Shown one piece after another: positions 16,947-25,368 of a stretch of DNA of 64,000 nt (its first letter is position 1; each line of letters opens with the position of its first letter). The notes beneath the pieces were generated by a model. The model ran no database searches. It saw only the letters and a list, made by a program, of their open reading frames with translations, and had not been told where the DNA came from. The translations under genes and the position numbers were made by a program. The stretch is from Pseudomonas simiae (GTDB lineage: Bacteria > Pseudomonadota > Gammaproteobacteria > Pseudomonadales > Pseudomonadaceae): contig NZ_FOKB01000008.1 of NCBI RefSeq assembly GCF_900111895.1, positions 186,001 through 250,000 of the forward strand, given 5' to 3'.

Positions 16947-18011
16947 ATGTTCCGTCCCAAGTTGTTGTTCACCAGCCTGGCCGCCCTCGCACTCGGCGCC
17001 TGCTCGCCGCAAGACCCGCAAGCAGTGACCTCGGCGGCCATCGCCAAGCAAGTGATCCTGCCGACCTACAGCCGCTGGGTCGAAGCCGACCGCCAACTGG
17101 CCGTCAGCGCCCTGGCCTATTGCCAGGGCAAAGAGAGCCTGGACACCGCCCGTGCCGACTTCCTGCACGCGCAAAAGGCCTGGGCCGAGCTGCAACCGCT
17201 GTTGATCGGCCCGCTGGCGGAAGGCAACCGTTCGTGGCAGGTACAGTTCTGGCCAGACAAGAAGAACCTGGTCGGCCGGCAGGTCGAGCAACTGGTCGCC
17301 AGCCAGCCGCAGATCGACGGCGCCGCCCTCGCCAAGTCCAGTGTGGTGGTGCAAGGCCTGTCGGCCTACGAATACATCCTCTACGACGCCAAGACCGACA
17401 TCGCTGACGAAGCGCAAAAGGCCCGTTACTGCCCGCTGCTGGTGGCGATCGGCGACCGTCAGAAGGCGCTGGCCGAAGAGATCCTGGCCAGCTGGAACAG
17501 CACCGACGGCATGCTGGCGCAGATGACCACGTTTCCGAACCAGCGCTACGCCGATTCCCACGAAGCCATCGCCGATCTACTGCGCGTCCAGGTGACCGCG
17601 CTGGACACCCTGAAAAAGAAACTCGGTACGCCGATGGGTCGCCAGACCAAAGGCATCCCGCAGCCCTTCCAGGCGAATGCCTGGCGCAGCCAGTCGTCCC
17701 TGCAAAGCCTCGAAGCCAGCCTCGCGGCGGCCCAGACCGTGTGGGTCGGCGTCGACAACAAGGGCCTGCGTGGCCTGCTGCCGTCCGAGCAGAAGCCGTT
17801 GGCCGACAAGATCGACGCCGCCTATGCTGCGTCGCTGAAACTGTTTGCCAGCAACCAGCGCACCCTCAATGAACTGCTGGCCGACGACGCCGGACGCCAG
17901 CAGCTTAACGATATCTACGACAGCCTCAACGTCGTCCACCGCCTGCACGAAGGCGAGTTGGCCAAGGCGCTGGGCATTCAACTGGGCTTTAACGCCAACG
18001 ACGGTGACTGA
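16947..18011 (+). CDS. Imelysin-like (M75) lipoprotein lacking the canonical His motif
   Basis: This 354-residue protein has a lipoprotein signal ending LGAC (Cys19) and an all-helical imelysin-type body. An AGGGAG ribosome site precedes the ATG. Imelysins (EfeO, IrpA, IcmP) share a GxHxxE motif proposed to bind metal; here the equivalent stretch reads GLSAYEYILYD (residues 137-147), so Gly137 and Glu142 are kept but His is replaced by Ser139. It is translationally coupled (TGATG) to the DUF1513 gene. A role in periplasmic iron handling is plausible from family and context but unproven. Protease activity is doubtful. Confidence 0.85.
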   Translation: MFRPKLLFTSLAALALGACSPQDPQAVTSAAIAKQVILPTYSRWVEADRQLAVSALAYCQGKESLDTARADFLHAQKAWAELQPLLIGPLAEGNRSWQVQFWPDKKNLVGRQVEQLVASQPQIDGAALAKSSVVVQGLSAYEYILYDAKTDIADEAQKARYCPLLVAIGDRQKALAEEILASWNSTDGMLAQMTTFPNQRYADSHEAIADLLRVQVTALDTLKKKLGTPMGRQTKGIPQPFQANAWRSQSSLQSLEASLAAAQTVWVGVDNKGLRGLLPSEQKPLADKIDAAYAASLKLFASNQRTLNELLADDAGRQQLNDIYDSLNVVHRLHEGELAKALGIQLGFNANDGD

Positions 18012-19111
18012 TGATGCTCAGGCGACAGGCTTTGGCGGTTGGCAGCGTATTGCTCAGTGCTCTCACGCTGGGTGGCTGGACGCTGTTCAAGGGGAAAGAC
18101 AAGGGCCCGCTGCTGCTCTCGGCGCGGGATGATGCAGACGGCAAGCACTACGCCGTGGGCTATCGCCTGGACGGCAAGCCGGTGTTTACCACCCAGGTCG
18201 GCCAGCGTTGCCACGACATCATCAACCACCCGACGCTGCCGATTGCTCTGTTTGTCGCCCGTCGCCCGGGCACCGAGAGTTACCTGATTGACCTGCGTAA
18301 TGGCGCGCTGCTGCAAACCATCACCTCGAAAGCCAATCGCCACTTCTACGGCCACGCGGTCATCCATCAGAGCGGCGACTGGCTGTACGCCACCGAAAAC
18401 GACACAAGCGACCCCGGCCGTGGCCTGCTCGGTGTGTATAAGTTCGAAGGCGAACGGCTGGTGCATACCGGCGAGATCTCCACCCATGGCATCGGCCCGC
18501 ATCAGGTGTCGTGGATGCCCGACGGTGAGACGCTGGTGGTGGCCAACGGCGGCATTCGTACCGAAGCCGAAAGTCGCGTGGAAATGAACCTCAACGCCAT
18601 GGAGCCGAGCCTGGTGCTGATGCACCGCGACGGCCGCCTGATCAGCAAGGAAACCCTGGGCCAGCAGATGAACAGCGTGCGCCATATGGGGATCGCCAGC
18701 GATGGCACCATCCTCACCGGGCAGCAATTCATGGGACCGTCCCAGGAGCGTTCCGAGCTGTTGGCAATCAAACGTCCGGGCCAGCCGTTCGTGGCGTTTC
18801 CGGTGGCCGATGAGCAGTTGCAGGCCATGGGGCACTACACCGCCAGCGTCGCCGTGCACAGCGAATTACGCCTGGTGGCGTTGACCGCGCCACGGGGCAA
18901 TCGCTTCTTTATCTGGGACATGGACAGCGGCGAGCTGCGCCTGGATGGGCCGCTGCCCGACTGTGCCGGTGTGGGTGCAGTCGAGGATGGCTTTGTCGTG
19001 ACCTCGGGCCAAGGCCGCTGCCGGTTCTACGATTGCCGCCAGAAACAGTTGGTAGCAAAACCGTTGGAATTACCGGCAGGGCTCTGGGATAACCATCTGC
19101 ATCTGATCTGA
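18011..19111 (+). CDS. DUF1513 periplasmic protein with Tat-like signal
   Basis: This 366-residue protein starts MMLRRQALAVGSVLLSALTL, a twin-arginine-like signal followed by a hydrophobic core. The body contains repeated motifs such as GHAVIHQSGDWLYATEND, STHGIGPHQVSWMPDG and GLWDNHLHLI, the DUF1513 family signature, which predicts a beta-propeller-like fold. The ATG overlaps the stop of the imelysin gene by one base. Tat export would imply folding or cofactor loading in the cytoplasm. No enzymatic function is known. A GC-rich hairpin at 19125-19148 follows. Confidence 0.83.
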   Translation: MMLRRQALAVGSVLLSALTLGGWTLFKGKDKGPLLLSARDDADGKHYAVGYRLDGKPVFTTQVGQRCHDIINHPTLPIALFVARRPGTESYLIDLRNGALLQTITSKANRHFYGHAVIHQSGDWLYATENDTSDPGRGLLGVYKFEGERLVHTGEISTHGIGPHQVSWMPDGETLVVANGGIRTEAESRVEMNLNAMEPSLVLMHRDGRLISKETLGQQMNSVRHMGIASDGTILTGQQFMGPSQERSELLAIKRPGQPFVAFPVADEQLQAMGHYTASVAVHSELRLVALTAPRGNRFFIWDMDSGELRLDGPLPDCAGVGAVEDGFVVTSGQGRCRFYDCRQKQLVAKPLELPAGLWDNHLHLI

Positions 19112-19124
19112 CCCCGCCGCGCTT

Positions 19125-19148
19125 AACAGGGCCCATCCTGGCCCTGTT
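19125..19148 (+). terminator. Hairpin after the DUF1513 gene, possible terminator
   Basis: A perfect 9-base stem AACAGGGCC / GGCCCTGTT with a 6-base loop lies 14 bases after the stop codon. There is no proper T-tract, so termination is uncertain. Confidence 0.45.
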
Positions 19149-19185
19149 ACCTGTCAAAAATACCGTCTGAAATCCCCACTACACT

Positions 19186-19288
19186 TTGTAGGCGCGAGCT
19201 TGCTCGCGAAAAACCTCAACGATAATGCGTGAAGCCTGGATGAACGCGGTGCGTACACGTTCATTGCGAGCAAGCTCGCGCCTACAAA
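19186..19288. repeat. REP-like inverted repeat of a different variant
   Basis: The outer arms TGTAGGCGCGAGCTTGCTCGCG and its complement (GCGAGCAAGCTCGCGCCTACA) flank about 55 bases. The arm keeps the GAGCTTGCTCGCG core but has TGTAGGCGC in place of TGTGGGAGC, so it is a distinct REP subfamily. It occupies the upstream region of mexV. Confidence 0.82.
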
Positions 19289-19327
19289 ACGCTTACCTGC
19301 CTTCAAGGTTCTCCAAGGAATCGGAAT

Positions 19328-20458
19328 ATGCTGCGTCGTCGCATGCTGATCATGTTGGGTGTGGTCCTGTTAATCGTCCTGCTGCTGGCGGGCTATAAAG
19401 CCTTTTCCATCTATCAGCAGATCCAGGTCTTCTCCAAGCCCAAGCCGGCAGTGAGTGTGGCCGTGGCGACGGCGACCGAGCAGCCCTGGCAGCTGCGCGT
19501 ATCCTCGGTGGGCACGCTCAAGGCGTTGCAAGGAGTCAACCTGAGCCTGGAGATTGCCGGCACCGTCAAGGACGTGCAGTTCGAGTCCGGACAGAAGGTC
19601 AAGACCGGGCAACCCTTGGTGCAACTCGACAGCGCGGTGGAAAGCGCGCTGCTGGAAACTGCCCAGGCCGACTTAGGCCTGGCGCAGCTGGATTACGGTC
19701 GCGGCAGCCAACTGGTGGGCAGCCAAGCCATCTCAAAAGGCGAGTTCGACCGCCTTTCCGCGCAACTGCAAAAGAACAAGGCCACCGTCAATCAGCTCAA
19801 GGCCTCCCTGGCGAAGAAGCACATCGTCGCGCCGTTCGGCGGCACCATCGGCATTCGCCAGGTGGACGTGGGCGACTACCTGGCCAGCGGCACGGTGATC
19901 GCTACCTTGCAAGACCTCAGCAGCCTCTACGTCGACTTCTATATCCCCGAACACGCCGTGCCCAAGGTCGCCCCCGGGCAGCCGGTGCAGGTGGAGGTCT
20001 CGGCTTATCCCGGCGAACAATTCCCCGGCAGCATCAGTGCGATCAACCCCAAGGTCGAGAACAGCACGCGCAACGTGCTGGTACGCGCCACCCTGGCCAA
20101 CCCGGAGGGCAAGCTGCTGCCCGGTATGTTCACCCGCCTGGACGTGCTACTGCCCAATCCCGCCCCGCAGATTGTGGTGCCGGAAGGCGCGATCACCTAC
20201 ACCCTCTACGGCAATTCGGTGTACGCCGTGGCCGAGAAAAAAACCGAGGGTGGCGAGGTAGAAAAGGACGCCGATGGCAAGCCGCTGCTGATCGCCGAGC
20301 GACGCTTCGTCGAGACCGGTGAGCGACGCGGCGGCCTGGTGCTGGTGAGCAAGGGCCTCAAGGCCGGTGAACAGGTGGTCAGCGCCGGCCAGCTGAAACT
20401 GGACAACGGCACGCCCATTGCCATCAGCCCGGACAAAAACCTGCCGGCAGGGCATTGA
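19328..20458 (+). CDS. mexV: RND efflux periplasmic adaptor, MexV-like
   Basis: This 376-residue membrane fusion protein has an N-terminal membrane anchor (about 6-25), a lipoyl/hairpin region (SVGTLKALQGVNLSLEIAG to the coiled hairpin at about 100-155), the conserved IVAPFGGTIGIRQVDVGDY, and a beta-barrel with VENSTRNVLVRA. An AAGGAAT site precedes the ATG. It lies 3 bases from mexW. PA4374 (MexV) has the same place beside the DUF1513-type gene in P. aeruginosa. The adaptor would link MexW to an outer-membrane channel of OprM type encoded elsewhere. Confidence 0.9.
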   Translation: MLRRRMLIMLGVVLLIVLLLAGYKAFSIYQQIQVFSKPKPAVSVAVATATEQPWQLRVSSVGTLKALQGVNLSLEIAGTVKDVQFESGQKVKTGQPLVQLDSAVESALLETAQADLGLAQLDYGRGSQLVGSQAISKGEFDRLSAQLQKNKATVNQLKASLAKKHIVAPFGGTIGIRQVDVGDYLASGTVIATLQDLSSLYVDFYIPEHAVPKVAPGQPVQVEVSAYPGEQFPGSISAINPKVENSTRNVLVRATLANPEGKLLPGMFTRLDVLLPNPAPQIVVPEGAITYTLYGNSVYAVAEKKTEGGEVEKDADGKPLLIAERRFVETGERRGGLVLVSKGLKAGEQVVSAGQLKLDNGTPIAISPDKNLPAGH

Positions 20459-20461
20459 GCC

Positions 20462-23400
20462 ATGAAGTTCACAGACGTCTTTATCCGCCGTCCGGTGCTG
20501 GCCATGGTGGTCAGCCTGCTGATCGTGCTGCTGGGTTTCCAGGCCTACAGCACGTTGCCGCTGCGCCAATACCCGAGCATGGAAAACGCCCTGATCACAG
20601 TGACCACCGCCTACCCCGGCGCGAATGCCGAGACCATTCAGGGCTACATCACCCAGCCCTTGCAGCAAAGCCTGGCCAGTGCCGAAGGCATCGACTACAT
20701 GACCTCGGTGAGCCGCCAGAACTTTTCGGTGATCTCGATCTACGCACGCATCGGCTCCAACAGCGACCGCCTGTTTACCGAACTGCTGGCCAAGGCCAAC
20801 GAGGTCAAGAACAAGCTGCCGCAAGACGCCGAAGACCCGGTGCTGAGCAAAGAGGCTGCCGATGCCTCGGCGCTGATGTACATCAGCTTTTCAAGCGGGC
20901 AGTTGAGCAACCCACAGATCACCGATTACTTGTCGCGGGTCATCCAACCCAAGCTCGCCACCCTGCCGGGCATGGCCGAAGCGGAGATCCTCGGCAACCA
21001 GGTGTTCGCCATGCGCATCTGGCTCGACCCGGTGAAATTGGCCGGTTTCGGCCTCAGTGCCAGCGACATCACCGACGCCGTGCGCCGCTACAACTTCCTC
21101 TCCGCTGCCGGCGAGGTGAAGGGCGAGTTCGTGGTGACCAGCATCAACGCCAACACCGACCTCAAGTCCGCCGAAGCGTTCGGCGCCATCAGCGTGAAAA
21201 CCGACGGCGACAGCCGCGTGCTGCTGCGGGACGTGGCCCGGGTGGAAATGGGCGCGGAAAACTACAACGCCATCAGCTCGTTTGGCGGCACGCCGTCGGT
21301 GTACATCGGCATCAAGGCCACGCCCAGCGCCAACCCGCTGGATGTGATCAAGGAAGTGCGCAAGATCCTGCCGGAGCTGGAGTCCCAGCTGCCGCCCAAC
21401 CTCAAGGCGGAAATTGCCTACGACGCCACGCTGTTTATCCAGGCGTCCATCAACGAAGTGGTCAAGACGCTGTTTGAAGCCGTGCTGATCGTGATCGTGG
21501 TGGTGTTCCTGTTCCTTGGGGCCCTGCGTTCGGTGGTGATCCCGGTGATCACCATTCCGCTGTCGATGATCGGCGTGCTGTTTTTCATGCAGTTGATGGG
21601 CTACTCGATCAACCTGCTGACCTTGCTGGCGATGGTGCTGGCTATCGGCCTGGTGGTGGACGACGCCATCGTGGTGGTGGAAAACATCCACCGGCACATC
21701 GAGGAAGGCAAGACGCCGCTGGATGCGGCATTGGAAGGTGCACGGGAGATCGCCCTCCCGGTGGTGTCGATGACCATCACCTTGGCGGCGGTGTATGCGC
21801 CGATCGGCTTTCTCGAAGGACTTACCGGCGCCTTGTTCAAGGAGTTCGCCCTGACCCTGGCCGGGGCGGTGATCATTTCCGGCATTGTCGCCCTGACCCT
21901 GTCGCCGATGATGTGCGCGCTGCTGTTGCGCCATGATGAAAACCCGTCGGGTCTGGCCCACCGCCTCGACCGAATGTTCGATGGCCTCAAGCGCCGCTAC
22001 CAACGCATGTTGCACGGCACCCTGAACACGCGGCCGGTGGTAATCGTGTTTGCCTTGATCGTGCTGTGCCTGATTCCGGTGTTCCTCAAGTTCACCCAGT
22101 CGCAACTGGCCCCCGACGAAGACCAAGGCATCATCTTCATGATTGCCAGCGCACCGCAGCCGACCAACCTGGAATACCTCAACACCTACACCGACGAGTT
22201 CATCAACATCTTCAAGGCGTTTCCGGAGTACTACTCGTCGTTCCAGATCAACGGTTTCAACGGCGTGCAATCAGGCATCGGCGGCTTCCTGCTCAAGCCG
22301 TGGAACGAGCGCGACCGCACCCAGATGCAGATCCTGCCCGAGGTGCAAAAACGCCTTGAGCAGATTCCCGGCCTGCAGGTGTTCGGCTTCAACCTGCCGT
22401 CCCTGCCGGGCACGGGCGAAGGGCTGCCGTTCGGCTTTGTGATCAACACGGCCAACGATTATGAGTCGTTGCTCGAAGTGGCCAATCGCGTGAAGAAGCG
22501 CGCGATGGAGTCGGGCAAGTTCGCCTTTGTCGATATCGACCTGGCGTTCGACAAACCCGAAGTGGTGGTGGACATCGACCGCGCCAAGGCGGCGCAGATG
22601 GGCGTATCGATGCAGGACCTCGGCGGTACCCTGGCGACCTTGCTGGCCGAGGCGGAAATCAACCGATTCACCCTGGACGGGCGCAGTTACAAGGTGATCG
22701 CCCAGGTCGAGCGCACCTACCGCGACAACCCCGAGTGGCTGAACAACTACTACGTGAAGAACGCCCAGGGTGAAGTGCTGCCACTCTCGACCCTGATCAC
22801 CGTGACGGACCGCGCCCGCCCCCGGCAGTTGAACCAGTTCCAGCAACTCAACTCGGCGCTGATCTCAGGCTTCCCCATCGTCAGCATGGGCGAGGCCATC
22901 GACACCGTGCGCCAGATCGCTATTGAAGAGACTCCGCCCGGTTACGCGTTCGACTACAGCGGCGCGTCCCGGCAATTCATCCAGGAAGGCACGGCGCTGT
23001 GGGCGACCTTTGGCCTGGCCCTGGCGATCATCTTCCTGGTACTGGCGGCGCAGTTCGAGAGTTTCCGTGACCCCTTGGTGATCCTGGTAACGGTGCCGCT
23101 GTCGATCTGCGGGGCGCTGATTCCGCTGTTCCTTGGTTGGTCGAGCATGAACATCTACACCCAGGTTGGCCTGGTGACGCTGATCGGCCTGATCAGCAAA
23201 CACGGGATCCTGATCGTCGAGTTCGCCAACCAATTGCGCAAAGACAAGGGCCTGACGCCCAGGCAGGCGGTGGAGGAAGCCGCGGCAATTCGCCTGCGAC
23301 CGGTGTTGATGACCACCGCGGCAATGGTGTTCGGCATGGTGCCGCTGATCTTGGCGACGGGTGCCGGTGCGGTGAGCCGGTTTGATATCGGCATGGTGAT

Positions 23401-23488
23401 TGCCACGGGGATGTCGATCGGTACGCTGTTTACCTTGTTTGTGCTGCCGTGCGTGTACACCTTGCTCGCCAAACCGGACAAGGCCTGA
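20462..23488 (+). CDS. mexW: RND multidrug efflux transporter, MexW-like
   Basis: This 1008-residue inner-membrane proton antiporter has the full RND duplication: membrane segment 1 (about 11-28), a large periplasmic loop, membrane segments 2-6 with the proton-relay motif LAIGLVVDDAIVVVENIHRH (about 391-410), a second periplasmic loop, and terminal segments with GLISKHGILIVEFANQ. Length is at the short end of the HAE-1 group, as expected for MexW. Substrates in P. aeruginosa MexVW-OprM include fluoroquinolones, tetracycline and chloramphenicol; specificity here is inferred. No regulator or outer-membrane gene is adjacent. A terminator follows. Confidence 0.92.
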   Translation: MKFTDVFIRRPVLAMVVSLLIVLLGFQAYSTLPLRQYPSMENALITVTTAYPGANAETIQGYITQPLQQSLASAEGIDYMTSVSRQNFSVISIYARIGSNSDRLFTELLAKANEVKNKLPQDAEDPVLSKEAADASALMYISFSSGQLSNPQITDYLSRVIQPKLATLPGMAEAEILGNQVFAMRIWLDPVKLAGFGLSASDITDAVRRYNFLSAAGEVKGEFVVTSINANTDLKSAEAFGAISVKTDGDSRVLLRDVARVEMGAENYNAISSFGGTPSVYIGIKATPSANPLDVIKEVRKILPELESQLPPNLKAEIAYDATLFIQASINEVVKTLFEAVLIVIVVVFLFLGALRSVVIPVITIPLSMIGVLFFMQLMGYSINLLTLLAMVLAIGLVVDDAIVVVENIHRHIEEGKTPLDAALEGAREIALPVVSMTITLAAVYAPIGFLEGLTGALFKEFALTLAGAVIISGIVALTLSPMMCALLLRHDENPSGLAHRLDRMFDGLKRRYQRMLHGTLNTRPVVIVFALIVLCLIPVFLKFTQSQLAPDEDQGIIFMIASAPQPTNLEYLNTYTDEFINIFKAFPEYYSSFQINGFNGVQSGIGGFLLKPWNERDRTQMQILPEVQKRLEQIPGLQVFGFNLPSLPGTGEGLPFGFVINTANDYESLLEVANRVKKRAMESGKFAFVDIDLAFDKPEVVVDIDRAKAAQMGVSMQDLGGTLATLLAEAEINRFTLDGRSYKVIAQVERTYRDNPEWLNNYYVKNAQGEVLPLSTLITVTDRARPRQLNQFQQLNSALISGFPIVSMGEAIDTVRQIAIEETPPGYAFDYSGASRQFIQEGTALWATFGLALAIIFLVLAAQFESFRDPLVILVTVPLSICGALIPLFLGWSSMNIYTQVGLVTLIGLISKHGILIVEFANQLRKDKGLTPRQAVEEAAAIRLRPVLMTTAAMVFGMVPLILATGAGAVSRFDIGMVIATGMSIGTLFTLFVLPCVYTLLAKPDKA

Positions 23489-23500
23489 CACACATCCCAA

Positions 23501-23532
23501 AAAAAAGGGCCTCGCATCGCAAGGCCCTTTTC
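23501..23532. terminator. Bidirectional terminator after mexW
   Basis: A 10-base stem AAAAGGGCCT / AGGCCCTTTT with a 9-base loop lies between mexW and the convergent inaA operon. A-rich and T-rich flanks allow function on both strands. Confidence 0.85.
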
Positions 23533-23549
23533 TGGGGGTTTGAATCGTT

Positions 23550-23777
23550 TCAACTCTGTGGCCTCATCCCTTGAGACATGCCGAACATGAACAGCAACAA
23601 CTCATGATCAGGCTTGGCCGCCGTGCTCGCCTTGGCGACGCGCGGCAACAGGCATTGCGCGCCACCCTGCGTTGCACTGAGCACCTGTGTGCGAGGCTGT
23701 TCCCAGGCCGCCAGCGCCAAGGCTGCAACGCCCAACGCCCCGACCAGGAAAAAACCTCGTGCTATTTCTAGCTTCAT
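23550..23777 (-). CDS. Small membrane protein coupled to inaA, unknown function
   Basis: This 75-residue protein starts MKLEIARGFFLVGALGVAALALAAW, a single hydrophobic segment (about 8-26) that could be an uncleaved anchor or signal peptide. The remainder (QCLLPRVAKASTAAKP, DHELLLFMFGMSQGMRPQS) matches no family I recognise. The ATG overlaps the TGA of inaA by four bases (ATGA), so it is translationally coupled and likely part of the ColR-linked operon. Codon use resembles its neighbours. PA4377 occupies the same place in P. aeruginosa. Confidence 0.72.
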   Translation of the reverse strand: MKLEIARGFFLVGALGVAALALAAWEQPRTQVLSATQGGAQCLLPRVAKASTAAKPDHELLLFMFGMSQGMRPQS

Positions 23778-24493
23778 CTGGTTAAACCCTTGATAGCGCT
23801 GCCAAACGCCGTCTCGTAAAAGTAGCTGAGTTTCTTCCAGTCGGTATCGTTCCACGACGAATGGCGGCGCAGTTGCAGCATGTCATGGGAAGCGGCCCGA
23901 TAAGCGGTCAAGCGCTGGCGGCATTTTTCGAAATCCAACAATGCCACTTCGACGTTGGCCGAATCGCCTGCGCCCGTCACCCGCACGAAAATATGCTTGA
24001 TGTACAGGCAGCCATGCTGCCAACGGCCCTTGTGCATACGCGCAAGCGTGCCAGCCAGTTCCTTGAGCACACGCTCATGCACCACCTCGCCGTACTGCTC
24101 ACGACCACCCGCGGCGTACCAGTTTTCAATTTCGTCGAAGCCTTCGAGGGCTGCGGTCACCAACAGGGCCTTCCAGCCGTGCTCGGGGTCGCGGCGCGCC
24201 TCACAAAAGACCATTTCCGGCACGCGTACATCCAACAGGCGCAGGCCCTTGATCGCATCCCGCTCACGCAACACGGTGGGACGGCCAAACGGGTGCAGCC
24301 AACTGCGGTAGATATGCCCGGTCTGGCGCTTGCTGTAGAGCAGGCGGCCATTGGTGCTCATCACGCGTTGTACGCCACTTTCACCGCCACGCCGACGGTT
24401 GGGCTCCTCGACCCACTCACCCTGCTGACGCCAGAAATAATCGAATCGTTCTTCGGGCGCTACATGACTGCCTGCTACGCACTCAACTGCCAT
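23774..24493 (-). CDS. inaA: InaA/WapQ-like lipopolysaccharide kinase-family protein
   Basis: This 239-residue protein of the Kdo/WaaP (RIO-kinase-like) fold contains RDAIKGLRLLDVRVPEM, the catalytic-loop-like LARMHKGRWQHGCLYIKHIF and the metal-site-like VALLDFEKCRQR. WaaP-type enzymes phosphorylate LPS-core heptose. The start at 24493 follows AGAGG at suitable spacing; a longer open frame upstream has no ribosome site and overlaps the methyltransferase. P. fluorescens WCS365 has the same order (colR, colS, orf222, wapQ) with wapQ ColR-regulated. It lies 4 bases after the methyltransferase stop. Confidence 0.88.
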   Translation of the reverse strand: MAVECVAGSHVAPEERFDYFWRQQGEWVEEPNRRRGGESGVQRVMSTNGRLLYSKRQTGHIYRSWLHPFGRPTVLRERDAIKGLRLLDVRVPEMVFCEARRDPEHGWKALLVTAALEGFDEIENWYAAGGREQYGEVVHERVLKELAGTLARMHKGRWQHGCLYIKHIFVRVTGAGDSANVEVALLDFEKCRQRLTAYRAASHDMLQLRRHSSWNDTDWKKLSYFYETAFGSAIKGLTR

Positions 24494-24497
24494 CCTG

Positions 24498-25178
24498 TTA
24501 CCTCTTGCGCAATACATACACTCGCCACATGGCGTACAGCGGTATGAAGTCCAGGGATTCCTGGACCCGAAAACCGGCCTCCTCAAATTCTGCTTCAACA
24601 GTAGCAGCCGGTAACACAAACCGGTTTTGGTAACCGTCCTGCTCACCCTTCTTGCGACGTTTCACTTCGGCGCGCTTGCGCTTCCAGGCCTTGAAATTGC
24701 CGTCTACCCACAGCGAAAGGATCACGCTGTCACGCGTAACACGCTGAAACTCCCGCAGTATCGCCAACCGATGCGCGGGATCACCAATGTGGTGCATCAG
24801 GCGCATACAGAAAATACTGTCGACAGCGTTATCTGGCAGATCAATATCAAAGGCAGATGTCTGCAAAGGCCGTACCCGTTTCACGACGTCAGCGGGCTGA
24901 GCGACCGTTGCGACCTTCAACATGGAGGCCGAATTGTCCGCGCCGATGATCACGCGATTGGGTTTTTCCGCCAACAGTGGCCAGAAACGCCCCGCACCGC
25001 ACGGCAGGTCCAACACCAGCCCCGGCTCGCCAGCCATCGCCAACGCGCCACGGGCCAACTGCTCGTCGCGTTTGTGTGACAGCCGACGGGCCAGATTGTC
25101 CTGATGTTTGAGCAAATAATTCTGGGCGTGCTCGTCGTCGTACTTTTCGGAAAATTCGAGCTTGATCGGGTTAGACAT
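24498..25178 (-). CDS. Class I SAM-dependent methyltransferase (orf222 of the colRS locus)
   Basis: This 226-residue methyltransferase has motif I VLDLPCGAGRFWPLLA (about residues 54-69), motif II-like IIGADNSASML, and a later FCMRLMHHIGDPAHRLAILREF. The ATG at 25178 has GGAG nine bases upstream, better than the TTG one codon before. It sits between colS and inaA, as orf222 in P. fluorescens WCS365 and PP0903 in P. putida. A good ColR-type box lies about 70 bases upstream. The substrate is unknown; an envelope component is a reasonable guess from context. Confidence 0.88.
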   Translation of the reverse strand: MSNPIKLEFSEKYDDEHAQNYLLKHQDNLARRLSHKRDEQLARGALAMAGEPGLVLDLPCGAGRFWPLLAEKPNRVIIGADNSASMLKVATVAQPADVVKRVRPLQTSAFDIDLPDNAVDSIFCMRLMHHIGDPAHRLAILREFQRVTRDSVILSLWVDGNFKAWKRKRAEVKRRKKGEQDGYQNRFVLPAATVEAEFEEAGFRVQESLDFIPLYAMWRVYVLRKR

Positions 25179-25246
25179 CAACGGATCTCCAGTGACTGAT
25201 GCCTACAACCTTAAGCACCGAACTGTGATCAACAGGTCAACCCGTT

Positions 25247-25262
25247 GTGAAAAACTTGTCCT
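25247..25262 (-). promoter_or_regulatory. Predicted ColR-binding site
   Basis: Read on the minus strand the site is AGGACAAGTTTTTCAC. It has the full TTTTTCAC core of the P. putida ColR consensus YYNA(C/G)NNYTTTTTCAC and the A-C pair at the right distance, with three of the degenerate pyrimidine positions not matched. It lies 69 bases before the methyltransferase start, as expected for ColR activation of this operon. Confidence 0.65.
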
Positions 25263-25368
25263 GTCCAATCCCATACATTTCAAGACTTTACAGATACAAG
25301 CAATAGCATGGGGCCATCTTCGCCGATTTACCGGGATGTCTGGCAGGATAACGGCAGGGGGGGTGGAG

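Noticed and set aside
19328..23488. Efflux operon missing its outer-membrane channel
   Set aside because: Not anomalous: mexVW in P. aeruginosa also lacks one and uses OprM encoded elsewhere.
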